64,000 nucleotides of DNA from Pseudomonas sp. FP2335 (GCF_030687535.1 NZ_CP117437.1:124001-188000); one strand, 5' to 3'; shown: positions 17,711-27,332, counted from the first letter of the stretch. The notes: generated from the letters alone by a model not told the origin. Made by a program: numbers and translations.

Positions 17711-19246
17711 ATGACTTCCCTCGCTGCCCCCACCCTCGCGGCCGCAGCCAAACCCGTCAGCATCAGCCCTCCCGTGTTCGGCCCGCGCATCATCCTCGGC
17801 CTGGTCGGCGTGTTACTGGCCGTGCTGGTGTCCGGTCTCAACGAGATGGTCACCAAGGTCGCCCTCGCCGACATCCGCGGTGCGCTGTACATCGGCTTTG
17901 ACGAAGGCACCTGGCTGGTTGCCGCCTACACCGCCACGTCAGTCGCGGCCATGGCCTTTGCACCCTGGTGTTCGGTGACGTTTTCCCTGCGCCGTTTCAC
18001 CCTGTGCGCCATCGGCCTGTTCACCGTGCTGGGCATCCTGTGCCCGTTCGCGCCGAACTACGAAAGCCTGTTGTTGCTGCGCACCGTGCAAGGCCTGGCC
18101 GGTGGAGCATTGCCGCCAATGCTGATGACCGTCGCGCTGCGCTTCCTGCCGGCCAACGTCAAGCTCTACGGTCTGGCCGGCTACGCGCTTACCGCCACCT
18201 TCGGCCCAAGCCTGGGCACGCCGTTGGCGGCGTTGTGGACCGAATACGTCGGCTGGCAATGGGCGTTCTGGCAGATCGTCGCGCCGTGTCTGCTGGCAAT
18301 GGCCGCCGTGGCCTACGGTTTGCCGCAGGACCCGCTGCGCCTGGAGCGCTTCAAGCAATTCAACTGGCGCGGCCTGCTGCTGGGTTTTCCGGCGATCTGC
18401 ATGCTGGTCATCGGCATTCTCCAGGGCAATCGCCTGGACTGGTTCGAGTCGGGCCTGATCACCTTCCTGTTGAGCGGCGGCACGCTCTTGCTGGTGCTGT
18501 TCATGCTCAATGAATGGTCGCACCCGATGCCGTTCTTCAAGCTGCAGATGCTCGGCCTGCGCAACCTGGCGTTTGCCCTGATCGTGTTGGCCGGCGTGCT
18601 GATGGTGCTGACCTCGGTGATCATCATCCCGTCGAGTTTCCTCGCCCAGGTCCAGGGTTATCGCCCGCTGCAGACCGCGCCGGTGATGCTGCTGATGGCG
18701 CTGCCGCAGTTGATCGCGCTGCCGCTGGTGGCGGCGTTGTGCAACCTGCGCTGGGTTGATTGCCGCTGGGTACTGGGCATTGGCCTGGGCATGCTGGTGC
18801 TGTGTTGCCTGGGCAGTTCGCAGCTGACTTCGCAATGGATTCGCGATGATTTCTACGGGCTGTACCTGCTGCAAATCTTCGGGCAACCGATGGCCGTGCT
18901 GCCGCTGCTGATGCTGTCCACCGGCAGTATCCAGCCGATGGACGGGCCGTTCGCCTCGGCCTGGTTCAACACGGTCAAAGGCCTGGCCGCCGTGATTGCC
19001 ACGGGTGTGCTCGACACACTGACCACCCAGCGCCTGCACTTGCACTCGACCATGCTGGTCGACCGCCTGGGCAACTCGCCCCTGGTCGACGGCGACGCAC
19101 CGGGCCTGGCGCACCGCCTGCACGAGCAGGCCGTGGTGCTGACCTCTTCGGATCTGTATGTCGTCATGGCCGCGGTCGCGGTGGCGTTGATCCTGCTGAT
19201 TTTCTGGATGCCCACGCGGATCTTCCCGCCCCGTGCACCGACTTGA
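17711..19246 (+). CDS. MFS efflux transporter, DHA2/EmrB-like
   Basis: Inner-membrane drug/proton antiporter of 511 residues with about 14 hydrophobic segments. The DHA2 family is indicated by the length, by ALADIRGALYIGFDEGTWLV near helix 1-2 and by a motif C-like GPSLGTPLAA. The ATG at 17711 is preferred to the TTG at 17687. With the downstream membrane-fusion and outer-membrane proteins it would form an EmrAB-TolC-like tripartite pump. The exported compound is unknown; the Fur-regulated siderophore receptor set downstream makes siderophore or metabolite export possible but unproven. Confidence 0.92.
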   Translation: MTSLAAPTLAAAAKPVSISPPVFGPRIILGLVGVLLAVLVSGLNEMVTKVALADIRGALYIGFDEGTWLVAAYTATSVAAMAFAPWCSVTFSLRRFTLCAIGLFTVLGILCPFAPNYESLLLLRTVQGLAGGALPPMLMTVALRFLPANVKLYGLAGYALTATFGPSLGTPLAALWTEYVGWQWAFWQIVAPCLLAMAAVAYGLPQDPLRLERFKQFNWRGLLLGFPAICMLVIGILQGNRLDWFESGLITFLLSGGTLLLVLFMLNEWSHPMPFFKLQMLGLRNLAFALIVLAGVLMVLTSVIIIPSSFLAQVQGYRPLQTAPVMLLMALPQLIALPLVAALCNLRWVDCRWVLGIGLGMLVLCCLGSSQLTSQWIRDDFYGLYLLQIFGQPMAVLPLLMLSTGSIQPMDGPFASAWFNTVKGLAAVIATGVLDTLTTQRLHLHSTMLVDRLGNSPLVDGDAPGLAHRLHEQAVVLTSSDLYVVMAAVAVALILLIFWMPTRIFPPRAPT

Positions 19247-19260
19247 TTAAAGGACTGTTC

Positions 19261-20319
19261 ATGAAACGCAAAGACAAAATTGCCGTCGCCGTTATCGCCG
19301 TGTTTGCCGTTGGCGTGCTGGTCTACCTGGTTGCGCCGGGTGTGCTCGGCAGCAAGCGCCAGAGCACCAACGACGCCTTCGTCGCCGCCGACTTCACCCT
19401 GGTCGCGCCCCGTGTGGCCGGCTTCATCAAGGAAGTGCTGGTGGAAGACAACCAGCGGGTCAAGGCCGGGCAACTGCTGGCGCTGATCGACGACCGCGAT
19501 TTTCGCGCCGCCGCCCAGGCTGCCGACGCCGACACCCTGGTCGCCCAGGCCCAACTGAAAAACGCCAGCGCGACCCTGGAGCGCCAAAGCTCGGTGATTG
19601 CCCAGGCCCAGGCCACCGTCGCGGCAGACCGCGCCGAAATGGCCTTCGCCGAACACGAACTGAACCGCTACAACCACCTTGCCGGGGTTGGCGCCGGCAC
19701 CGTGCAGAACGCCCAGCAGGCCAAGACCCGCATCGACCAGGCCACCGCGCGCCTGGCCAATGCCACGGCGGTGCTGGCGGCCGAACGCAAGCAGGTGGAA
19801 ATCCTCAGCGCCCAGCGCGACGCCGCCGAAGGCGGGCTCAAGCGCGCCCAGGCCGCGTTGGAAATGGCCAGTTATCAACTGTCGTACACGCGCATCGTCG
19901 CGCCGGTGGATGGCGTGGTCGGCGAGCGTGCGGTGCGGGTGGGCGCCTATGTGACGCCAGGCAGCAAGATCCTCGCCGTGGTGCCGTTGGCCGAAGCCTA
20001 TGTGGTGGCCAACTTCCAGGAGACCCAACTCTCCCACATGCACGCCGGCCAAGCCGTGCAGGTGCGCGTCGACAGCCTCGACGGCGAGGCTCTCAACGGC
20101 CATCTGGAAAGCCTCGCGCCCGCCACGGGGGTGACGTTCGCGGCGGTCAAGCCGGACAACGCCACCGGCAACTTCACCAAGGTGGTACAGCGCATCCCGG
20201 TGAAGATCGTACTGGAGCCGGGCCAGGCCCTGACCGCACGCCTGCGTGTGGGCATGTCGGTGGAAGCCACCGTCGATACGCGGCCGGTCGCGAAGCAGCA
20301 CGAGGTGGCCCAGCAATGA
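19261..20319 (+). CDS. HlyD/EmrA-family membrane fusion protein
   Basis: Periplasmic adaptor of 352 residues, anchored by an N-terminal helix (about 6-26). It has a split biotinyl-lipoyl domain (VAPRVAGFIKEVLVEDNQ; APVDGVVGERAV), an alpha-helical hairpin rich in Ala/Gln between the halves, and a beta-barrel. It bridges the MFS pump and the outer-membrane factor. The ATG at 19261 has AGGA 7 nt upstream, and the gene overlaps the next by 4 nt. Confidence 0.93.
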   Translation: MKRKDKIAVAVIAVFAVGVLVYLVAPGVLGSKRQSTNDAFVAADFTLVAPRVAGFIKEVLVEDNQRVKAGQLLALIDDRDFRAAAQAADADTLVAQAQLKNASATLERQSSVIAQAQATVAADRAEMAFAEHELNRYNHLAGVGAGTVQNAQQAKTRIDQATARLANATAVLAAERKQVEILSAQRDAAEGGLKRAQAALEMASYQLSYTRIVAPVDGVVGERAVRVGAYVTPGSKILAVVPLAEAYVVANFQETQLSHMHAGQAVQVRVDSLDGEALNGHLESLAPATGVTFAAVKPDNATGNFTKVVQRIPVKIVLEPGQALTARLRVGMSVEATVDTRPVAKQHEVAQQ

Positions 20320-21800
20320 AGCGTGTTGCCTGGCTCACCCTGAGCCTTATCAGCCTGAGTGCCTGCAGCGTTGGCCCGGACTTCCAACGGCCACAGGCCC
20401 CTCAGGTCACACAATGGAGCGAGCCCCAAGGCCGTCAAGCCGCCAGCCATGCCGTCAGCGATCCGTTGCAGGAGCGTTGGTGGGATGTGTTCCACGACGC
20501 GCAACTTTCGGCCCTGACCCGCCGCGCGCTCAGCGACAACCTCGACCTGAAACTCGCCAGCAGCCGCCTGCAACAAAGCCGCGCCGTGCGCCAGGTCACC
20601 ACCGCCGAGCGTTACCCCAACGTCAATGCCAGCGGCGCCTACCAGCGCAAACGCAACAGTGGCAAAGGCTTGAACGACCCGTCCGGCGAGAACGGCCGCG
20701 CCGCGTTCAGCCAGTGGGATGCGGGGTTCTCGGCGTCCTGGGAGCTGGATCTCTGGGGCCGCGTCAAACGCGAAACCGAAGCCGCCGACGCCACCCTGCA
20801 AGTCGCCGAAAACGACCGTCGCGCCGTGCTGCTCGCGGTGCTCGCTGAAACCGCCCAGGACTATATCCAGCTGCGCGGCGTGCAAAATACCCGCGCCGTC
20901 ACTGAGCAAAACCTCGACGTGGCACGCCACAGTCTCAAGCTCTCGCAACTGCGCCTGGCCGACGGCGTGGCCACCGACCTGGACGTGGCCGAAGCCGCCG
21001 CCCAGGTCGCGACCATCGAAGCGCGCCTGCCGGATCTGCAACAGCGCCAGGACCAGTTGATCAACGCCCTGAGCCTGCTGATGGGCGAGGCGCCGCAAGC
21101 GCTGCATGCGCAATTGTCAGCGGATGCCGCGGTGCCGCAGACCCAGCGCCAGGTCGCCATTGGCCTGCCCTCGGAACTTGCCGAACGTCGCCCCGACATC
21201 CGCCAGGCCGAAGCCCGATTGCACGCCGCCACCGCCAATATCGGCGTGGCCAAGGGCGATTTCTACCCGCGCATCACCCTGTCCGGCAACCTCGGTTCCC
21301 AGGCCATGCAACTGTCGGATTTCGGCTCGTGGGGTTCACGCGCCTTTGCCTTCGGCCCGCAGTTCAGCCTGCCGCTGTTCAATGGTGGGCGCCTCGAAGG
21401 CATGTTGAACCTGCGCGAAGCCCAGCAACAGGAAGCGGCGCTGGCGTACCAGCAAACCGTGCTGCGCGCCTGGCATGAGATCGACGACCAATTGACCCGC
21501 TACAACGCCAGCCAACTGCGCCGCGACAGCCTCGCCGAAGCGGTGCGCCAGAACCAGATTGCCCTGGCCACGGCGCAACACCAGTACGTCGAAGGCGTAG
21601 TGGATTTCGTCAACGTGCTCACCGTGCAAGGCGCATTGCTGGCCACGCAGGAGCAGTGGGTGGAGAGTTCGACCAGCGTCTCCCTGGCCATGGTCGGGCT
21701 GTACAAAGCGTTGGGCGGCGGTTGGGAATCGGTGTATCCGCTGCACACCGCCGGGGGGGTGAGGACAAAGAGTTTTTGTCAGTCGCGAAATAAACTGTAA
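20316..21800 (+). CDS. outer-membrane efflux lipoprotein, NodT/OprM family
   Basis: Outer-membrane channel of 494 residues with a lipoprotein signal (SLISLSAC, Cys at about 17), the family start SVGPDFQRP, two OEP domains with long helices, and the YQLSERRPDI-like conserved segment (SELAERRPDIRQAE). It starts with an ATGA overlap, making a coupled MFS-MFP-OMF operon. The tail after GGGWES is longer than usual and ends within the Fur box of the next operon, so transcription of the pump runs into an iron-controlled site. Confidence 0.93.
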   Translation: MKRVAWLTLSLISLSACSVGPDFQRPQAPQVTQWSEPQGRQAASHAVSDPLQERWWDVFHDAQLSALTRRALSDNLDLKLASSRLQQSRAVRQVTTAERYPNVNASGAYQRKRNSGKGLNDPSGENGRAAFSQWDAGFSASWELDLWGRVKRETEAADATLQVAENDRRAVLLAVLAETAQDYIQLRGVQNTRAVTEQNLDVARHSLKLSQLRLADGVATDLDVAEAAAQVATIEARLPDLQQRQDQLINALSLLMGEAPQALHAQLSADAAVPQTQRQVAIGLPSELAERRPDIRQAEARLHAATANIGVAKGDFYPRITLSGNLGSQAMQLSDFGSWGSRAFAFGPQFSLPLFNGGRLEGMLNLREAQQQEAALAYQQTVLRAWHEIDDQLTRYNASQLRRDSLAEAVRQNQIALATAQHQYVEGVVDFVNVLTVQGALLATQEQWVESSTSVSLAMVGLYKALGGGWESVYPLHTAGGVRTKSFCQSRNKL

Positions 21801-21814
21801 TGATAATTGCTCTC
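21796..21814 (+). promoter_or_regulatory. Fur box upstream of second ECF sigma gene
   Basis: The bases tgtaatgataattgctctc match the 19-bp Fur consensus at 13 positions by hand, including TAATGATAAT. It overlaps the stop codon of the efflux lipoprotein and lies 22 bp before the sigma-factor ATG. Confidence 0.7.
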
Positions 21815-21836
21815 AATAGTGTATCTGAGCTTTTTC

Positions 21837-22346
21837 ATGGACACCGCGACTGACGGCCAGCAACAGCTTCACCTCCTGTACCGCGACCATCACGGCTGGT
21901 TGCAAGGCTGGTTGCGTAAACGCCTGGGCGACCGCGAGCATGCCGCCGACGTGGCCCAGGACACTTTCCTGCGCCTGCTGGTGTCCGGGCGCTTTCCCGG
22001 CGACAAGGAAAGCCGCAGCTACCTGGCACAGATCGCCCGCAACCTGGTGATCGACCAGTGGCGGCGCCTGCGCATCGAGCGCGCTTACCTGGACAGCATC
22101 GCGCACCTGCCGGAGCCCGAGTCGCCGAGCCTGGAGACCCGCGCGCTGATCCTCGAAACCCTGATGCAGATCGACGCGATGCTCGACCGCATGCCCGACA
22201 ACGTGCGCCGTGCCTTCCTGCTGTCGCAGTTCGAAGGCCTGAGCTACGCACAGATCGCCGAGCGCCTGGGCGTCAGCCTCAGCTCGGTGCAGAAGTACAT
22301 GACCCGCGCCATCGTCGCCTGCTACCAAGTGGCCTACGCCGAATGA
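21837..22346 (+). CDS. FecI-type ECF sigma factor
   Basis: Iron-starvation sigma factor of 169 residues. Region 2 shows HAADVAQDTFLRLL and IARNLVIDQWRR; region 4 shows YAQIAERLGVSLSSVQKYM. The ATG at 21837 is preferred to a TTG at 21807 that lies inside the Fur box. The FecR gene overlaps its stop by 4 nt and the receptor gene follows, the order seen for foxI-foxR-foxA of P. aeruginosa. It should transcribe the receptor gene when the siderophore is bound. Confidence 0.93.
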   Translation: MDTATDGQQQLHLLYRDHHGWLQGWLRKRLGDREHAADVAQDTFLRLLVSGRFPGDKESRSYLAQIARNLVIDQWRRLRIERAYLDSIAHLPEPESPSLETRALILETLMQIDAMLDRMPDNVRRAFLLSQFEGLSYAQIAERLGVSLSSVQKYMTRAIVACYQVAYAE

Positions 22347-23293
22347 GACACGACGCGCCCATCGCCCCGGCCATTGTCGAGCAAGCCAGCGAATGGCTGA
22401 TGCTGCATTGGGGTGGCGACCTGCACGGTGAACAACGCCAGGCCTTCGCCCAGTGGCAGGCCGCCGACCCGGAACACCGCCGCGCCTGGCAACGTTTGCA
22501 GCACTTGCAGCAAACCCTCGGTGGCGTGCCCGTCGACAGCGCCCGCGCCGTGTTGCGTGACACCCCGGACACCCAACGCCGCGCCGCCCTCAAGCTGCTC
22601 GGCCTGTTGCTGGTGGCTGGCGGCAGCGGCTACCTGGTGCAGCGCAGCGAACCCTGGCAGGCCGCGTTCGCCGAACACCGCACCGCCACCGGCGAGATCC
22701 GCCACGTCACCCTCAGCGACGGCACACGCCTGGACCTCAACAGCGACAGCGCGGTGGACCTGCGTTTCAGCGCCAGCGAACGCCGCATTCGCCTGATCCG
22801 TGGCGAGGTGCTACTGACCAGCGGCCACGACCCGGTGCGCCCGTTGATCGTCGAAACCCCGGCCGGTGATGTGCAGGCCCTGGGCACCCGTTTTGGCGTG
22901 CGCGAACTGTCCGATGGCAGCCGCGTCGACCTCTACGAAGGCCGCCTGCGCGTGACCCCGCTGCACGGCGCGGCGGTGCAGATGAAGGCTGGCGACAGCC
23001 TGTGGTTCAACCCTCGGCAGAGCACGGCGTTGGCGGCGGTGGACGTCAATGCCAGCAGTTGGACCGAGCACCGCCTGATCGCCGAACGCCAGCCCCTGGG
23101 CGCGTTTGTCGCGCAGTTGAGCCGCTATCGTCCGGGGCTGTTGCGCTGTGATCAGGCGGTGTCCGGCCTGTTGCTGACCGGGGTGTTTCCGCTGGACGAC
23201 ACCGACGCGATCCTCGCCGCGCTGGAACGCTCGTTGCCGGTACAGGTGCAGGCGGTGACGCGCTACTGGGTGACGATCAAGGCACGGGTCTGA
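22343..23293 (+). CDS. FecR-family anti-sigma / transmembrane regulator
   Basis: Regulator of 316 residues with an N-terminal DUF4880-type domain (about 10-55), a transmembrane helix at about 81-98 preceded by an RR pair, a FecR domain (TGEIRHVTLSDGTRLDLNSD), and a C-terminal region that would meet the receptor STN domain. The ATG is fixed by the ATGA overlap with the sigma gene; a longer frame reading back to 22058 is a shadow. It is closely similar in plan to the FecR protein at 2202-3185, so the window holds two parallel cell-surface signalling systems. Confidence 0.93.
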   Translation: MRHDAPIAPAIVEQASEWLMLHWGGDLHGEQRQAFAQWQAADPEHRRAWQRLQHLQQTLGGVPVDSARAVLRDTPDTQRRAALKLLGLLLVAGGSGYLVQRSEPWQAAFAEHRTATGEIRHVTLSDGTRLDLNSDSAVDLRFSASERRIRLIRGEVLLTSGHDPVRPLIVETPAGDVQALGTRFGVRELSDGSRVDLYEGRLRVTPLHGAAVQMKAGDSLWFNPRQSTALAAVDVNASSWTEHRLIAERQPLGAFVAQLSRYRPGLLRCDQAVSGLLLTGVFPLDDTDAILAALERSLPVQVQAVTRYWVTIKARV

Positions 23294-23385
23294 AAAAAGT
23301 TTGCCAAGCACTTGTCGGTTTTTGCATCCCGCTCGGGATACCTCTTGAAAGCCAATCAAGAAGCGATCTCACGGGGAGTCCTGCA

Positions 23386-25836
23386 ATGCCGCATCACCAG
23401 ATCCAACCCCTGGCCCGCGCCCTGCGCCGTGGCGTGTTTGTCGGCCTGCTGGCCGCCGTGCCCCTGCTGCCGAGCCTGGTTCAAGCCGCTGAAAGCGCCG
23501 AAACACAGCGCGCCTACAACATTCCCGCGGGCAGCCTCGACCAGGCATTGAACCGCTTCGCCAGCGCCTCGGGGATTTTGCTCTCGGTGGACGCCTCACT
23601 CACCGAAGGCAAGCGCAGCGCCGGCCTGCAAGGGCGTTACGCGGTGGGCGCCGGTTTGGAGCAGTTGCTGGCGGGCAGCGGCTTGGTGGCGATGCAGTCC
23701 CAGGGCGGTTGGTCGTTGCAGGCGATTTCCGGCGGCGGCCCGTTGCAACTGGGCGCCACCCAGATCAGCGGCGAGCAAGCCCGGGAAAGCGCCTGGGGCC
23801 CGGTGGACGGTATCGTCGCTACGCGCAGCGCCTCGGGCAGCAAGACCGACTCGGCGCTGGTGGAAATCCCCCAGACCATCAACGTGATCAGCGCCGCCGA
23901 GATCAAGGCGCGCGGTGCCCAGAGCGTGACCCAGGCGTTGCTCTACACGCCGGGCATGGCGGCGGGCGGCTTTGCGGACCGGGTCAAATTGTTCGATGAG
24001 CCGACCTCGCGCGGCTTCTCGCCGACCCCGCTGTACCTCGACGGCCTGCACCTGCCCTACGGCGGCGGCAGCACCGGCGGCGCGTTGCAGATCGAACCGT
24101 ACTCCCTGGAACGCATCGAAGTGCTCAAGGGCCCGGCCTCGGTGTTGTACGGTCAGAACCAACCGGGCGGCATCGTCAACATGGTCAGCAAGCGCCCCAG
24201 CGAAACCCCGGTGCACCAAGTGGTGCTGGAGGCCGGCACCTACGAGCACAAAAGCGCGGCCATCGACCTCGGCGGCCCGCTGGATGAACAAGGGCAGTTT
24301 CTCTATCGCCTGACCGGCCTGTTCAGCGATGGCCAGGACGAAATCAACTACGTCGAAAACAAACGCCAGTTCATCGCCCCTAGCCTCACCTGGCGGCCCA
24401 ACGACGACACCAGCGTGACCCTGTTCGCCCAGTACCAGAAAGACAAAGGCGTGCCCGAAGCCCAAGGCCTGCCGGCGTCCGGCACCCTGTGGGCCAACCC
24501 CAACGGCAAGATCAAGCGCGACCTGTTTCTCGGCGAGCCGGGCGTCAACCAGTACAACCGCGAGCAGTATGTGCTGGGCTACGAGATTGCCCATCGCCTC
24601 AACGACACCTGGACCCTCAAGCAAAACGCCCGCTACGCCGAGGTCGACGACCGCTACACCGCGCCACTGCACGGCTATGCCTTCGTCGCCAACCCCGCCA
24701 CCGGGGTGCAGGACCAACGCTACCTGCAACGTTACGCAGTGGACTGGGCGCAGAACAACAAAGTGTTTGGCGTCGACAGCATCGCCCAGGCCGAATTCGA
24801 CACCGGCGCGCTGTCCCATACGATGATTTTTGGCCTCGATTACTACCACTCCGGCTCGCTGTTCCACGGCCTCTACGACCGTACCGCCGCGGCGATCGAC
24901 CTGTTCAAGCCGGTCTACGGCCAGCACATCGACTACCGCCAGCCGTACCGCTGGGACCGCACCCTGAGCCAGACCGGCCTGTACGTGCAGGACCAGATCA
25001 AATGGGACAAATGGGCGCTGGTGCTCGGTGGCCGTTACGACTGGGCCAGCGTGGTCAATAAAGAACCGATGCAAAACACGCGCTTCGCCAGCAAGGACGA
25101 AGCCTTCACCGGCCGTGCGGGCCTGGTGTACCTGTTCGATAACGGCTTGGCGCCGTTTATCAGCTACTCCGAATCCTTCCTGCCGCTGACCGGCACCAAC
25201 GTCGACCGCAAGCCGTTCGATCCGTCTACCGGCAAGCAATACGAAGTCGGCGTGAAATACCAACCACCTGGCCAGAAGAGTTTTGTGCAGGCCTCGGTCT
25301 ACCAACTCGACCAGGAAAACGTCATCACCACCAACCCCAATGACACGTTCAGCACCCAGAGCGGCGCCATGCGCTCACGCGGTGTGGAACTGGAAGCCAA
25401 GGCCGTGCTCAACGATGCCTGGGACATCATCGCCTCGGCTGCACGCAACGACATCAAATACACCAAGGACGAAGAAGGCCGCCAGGGCCGCCACCCGGCC
25501 GGCATCTCACCGCTTACCGCGTCGATGTGGGTCAACTACAACGTGCTCGGCGACACCCCACTGGCCGGCCTCGGCGCAGGCCTGGGCGTGCGTTACGCCC
25601 GCCAAAGCCTGGGCGACTACTACGAAGGTGCCTTCAGCGTGCCGTCCTACAGCGTCTACGACGCCAGTCTGAGCTACGACCTGAGCCGCTCGCCGCTGAA
25701 ACTCAAGGGCGTGAAACTGGCGCTGACCGTGCAGAACCTCACCAACAAGACCTACCTGTCGCAGTGCACCAGTGACCTGGATTGTTATTACGGGGAAGGG
25801 CGGACGGCGGTGTCGAGCGTGACCTACGACTGGTAG
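23386..25836 (+). CDS. TonB-dependent ferrioxamine/ferrichrome-type receptor
   Basis: Complete outer-membrane receptor of 816 residues. It has a signal peptide (to about residue 35), an STN signalling domain (about 45-120, AYNIPAGSLDQALNRFA), a plug with EIPQTINVIS and VLKGPASVLYGQNQPGG, and a barrel ending in an aromatic residue (TYDW). Near the C terminus a pair of cysteines (QCTSDLDCYYGEGR) matches the FhuA/FoxA hydroxamate group. Gene order ECF-FecR-receptor matches the fox system. The likely ligand is a hydroxamate siderophore made by another organism. Start ATG is preceded by GGGGAG. Confidence 0.93.
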   Translation: MPHHQIQPLARALRRGVFVGLLAAVPLLPSLVQAAESAETQRAYNIPAGSLDQALNRFASASGILLSVDASLTEGKRSAGLQGRYAVGAGLEQLLAGSGLVAMQSQGGWSLQAISGGGPLQLGATQISGEQARESAWGPVDGIVATRSASGSKTDSALVEIPQTINVISAAEIKARGAQSVTQALLYTPGMAAGGFADRVKLFDEPTSRGFSPTPLYLDGLHLPYGGGSTGGALQIEPYSLERIEVLKGPASVLYGQNQPGGIVNMVSKRPSETPVHQVVLEAGTYEHKSAAIDLGGPLDEQGQFLYRLTGLFSDGQDEINYVENKRQFIAPSLTWRPNDDTSVTLFAQYQKDKGVPEAQGLPASGTLWANPNGKIKRDLFLGEPGVNQYNREQYVLGYEIAHRLNDTWTLKQNARYAEVDDRYTAPLHGYAFVANPATGVQDQRYLQRYAVDWAQNNKVFGVDSIAQAEFDTGALSHTMIFGLDYYHSGSLFHGLYDRTAAAIDLFKPVYGQHIDYRQPYRWDRTLSQTGLYVQDQIKWDKWALVLGGRYDWASVVNKEPMQNTRFASKDEAFTGRAGLVYLFDNGLAPFISYSESFLPLTGTNVDRKPFDPSTGKQYEVGVKYQPPGQKSFVQASVYQLDQENVITTNPNDTFSTQSGAMRSRGVELEAKAVLNDAWDIIASAARNDIKYTKDEEGRQGRHPAGISPLTASMWVNYNVLGDTPLAGLGAGLGVRYARQSLGDYYEGAFSVPSYSVYDASLSYDLSRSPLKLKGVKLALTVQNLTNKTYLSQCTSDLDCYYGEGRTAVSSVTYDW

Positions 25837-25868
25837 GCAGACTCTGCGGATGCAGGCTGGTGTGTAGG

Positions 25869-25910
25869 AAGAGTCTGGCGCCACAGGAAGTGGCGTGTAG
25901 GAGCACTCTT
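25869..25910 (+). terminator. candidate terminator after receptor gene
   Basis: Nested inverted repeat: outer AAGAGT/ACTCTT and inner CGCCAC/GTGGCG (25879-25895), followed by GATTTT. It sits 33 bp after the receptor stop. Confidence 0.45.
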
Positions 25911-25985
25911 GATTTTGCTCACGCTGAGGGATTGGGCGGGGTTACGCATTAGCCTCTGGCGCCGACTTATCAAGGAAAAGAGTCC

Positions 25986-26555
25986 ATGCCATTCGATAAC
26001 CCCTATGCCCCTCCGCAAGCCAATCTAAGCCCGCCTGCCGCGCTGCAACCTACGTTTTTCGTGGTAGCGCCGCGCAAACTATTACTGATGGTGTTGTTGT
26101 CCCAGGGTTTCTATAGCTTTTACTGGTCCTACAAACATTGGAGCCTTTATCGCGCCGCAACGGGGGCTCGAGTGCTGCCGTTGGTGCGGGCTTTTTTCTC
26201 GGTTTTTTTCATTTACGCGTTGGCGATGAACATCAAACGTGTGCTTGATTTGAAAGAGCGACCTTATCGGTGGTGGCCGCGGTGTTTTGCCTTAGGTTGG
26301 ATCACCTGCACGTTCTTGCCTTTAACCTTCCTCTGGTATGTTTCGCCCTTCAACGGATTGAAGATCAGCCTCTGCCTGCTCATCGTGCAGGCTGCATTGT
26401 CCGTGCAAATTCAGCAGGCGGTGAACCATCTGGAAAATGATCCCCAGGGCCAGGCCAACAGTCGTTTGACGTGGGCCAATGGCATCTGGATTCTCATCGG
26501 CATGATTTTCTGGGCGTTTGCAGTAATCGAAGCGCTGTATTTCCCTTTTCTGTAG
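25986..26555 (+). CDS. integral membrane protein of unknown function
   Basis: 189-residue protein starting MPFDNPYAPPQANL, a Pro/Asn-rich cytoplasmic N terminus often seen on small multi-pass membrane proteins. It has about four hydrophobic segments (near 35-52, 72-90, 105-125 and 165-187). GC content appears lower than in neighbours. It has a weak Shine-Dalgarno site (AAGGAAAAGAG). It is transcribed alone between two hairpins. No function is recognised. Confidence 0.75.
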   Translation: MPFDNPYAPPQANLSPPAALQPTFFVVAPRKLLLMVLLSQGFYSFYWSYKHWSLYRAATGARVLPLVRAFFSVFFIYALAMNIKRVLDLKERPYRWWPRCFALGWITCTFLPLTFLWYVSPFNGLKISLCLLIVQAALSVQIQQAVNHLENDPQGQANSRLTWANGIWILIGMIFWAFAVIEALYFPFL

Positions 26556-26563
26556 AACCCAGT

Positions 26564-26589
26564 GTCCACGGTTCAAATGAACCGTGGAC
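26564..26589. terminator. bidirectional terminator, perfect 12-bp arms
   Basis: GTCCACGGTTCA and TGAACCGTGGAC form a perfect inverted repeat with an AA loop, between the convergent genes ending at 26555 and 26628. Confidence 0.7.
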
Positions 26590-26627
26590 GTCGGTTTGTT
26601 GCATGGGGTTTTTCAGGCAAGACGCCT

Positions 26628-27332
26628 TCAACGATTCTGCAAAAACACCACATACCCCCGAAACCACTCGCTCCCCTTCAAATACCCCGGTTCCTCCCAC
26701 GCTCCACCCTGAATCAAGCCGACCTTGAACGGCAGCCCCATGCGATTCATCCGTGGCAGATACGCCGCGTAATCCGGGATGCTGTGTCGCCCCTGGTATG
26801 TCTGCACCACCACCTCATCCACCACGCCCTTGAGCTGGGCGATGGCAGCCGGGTCGGCGTTGCTGCTCCAGTCCAGCAGGCCGGTGATGCTCAGTTTCAG
26901 CTCGGCCGGCAGGCGTTGGCGCAGGTCGCGCAGGAAGCTGGCGTACTCGTGCAGGTATTGGGTGCGGGCGTCGAAGTCGATCTGGATGCCGACCACCGGG
27001 TTGCCCGCGTCGCGCCAGCGTTGCACCTGGCCGAGCAGTTGGCTGTATACCGCCTCCGGCCAGCGCAGGGTGTGGGCGCGGTACACCACCCAGATGTCGC
27101 CACGGGTCAGGCGTGGCACGCCGATGCCCTGGGCGATCAGTTGCGCGCCGCGTTCGGGGGCGCGGCGGTTGGCGTTGATCTGGCCCTGGAGGATGTACAG
27201 GGTGTTGGCCTGTTTAAGTACCGGCTGCGGTGCGACGCCGCTCCACAGCCAGAAGGCGTCATAGTCGCGGGCGTCGACGGCGCCGAACGCCGGGCTGGCC
27301 AGCAGCAGCCAGGCGAGCCACAGCGGCTTCAC
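26628..27332 (-). CDS. DUF3142-like secreted protein
   Basis: 234 residues starting at a GTG that overlaps the upstream stop as GTGA (a further GTG at 27359 lies inside the upstream gene). A signal peptide is evident (PLWLAWLLLASPAFG). The body (YDAFWLWSGV; VVGIQIDFDARTQYL; VDEVVVQTYQGRHS) fits the DUF3142 family, which has a glycosidase-like TIM-barrel character with a conserved QIDFD motif. It is coupled to the 721-residue gene before it. The function of neither is known; a role in the envelope is inferred from the signal peptides. Confidence 0.78.
   Translation of the reverse strand: MKPLWLAWLLLASPAFGAVDARDYDAFWLWSGVAPQPVLKQANTLYILQGQINANRRAPERGAQLIAQGIGVPRLTRGDIWVVYRAHTLRWPEAVYSQLLGQVQRWRDAGNPVVGIQIDFDARTQYLHEYASFLRDLRQRLPAELKLSITGLLDWSSNADPAAIAQLKGVVDEVVVQTYQGRHSIPDYAAYLPRMNRMGLPFKVGLIQGGAWEEPGYLKGSEWFRGYVVFLQNR

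Noticed and set aside
22058..22342. Extended start of the second FecR protein
   Set aside because: The extension lies inside the sigma-factor gene; the ATGA overlap at 22343 gives a standard-length protein.
23596..25305. 569-residue minus-strand frame opposite the second receptor
   Set aside because: Shadow of the receptor gene; no recognisable domain.
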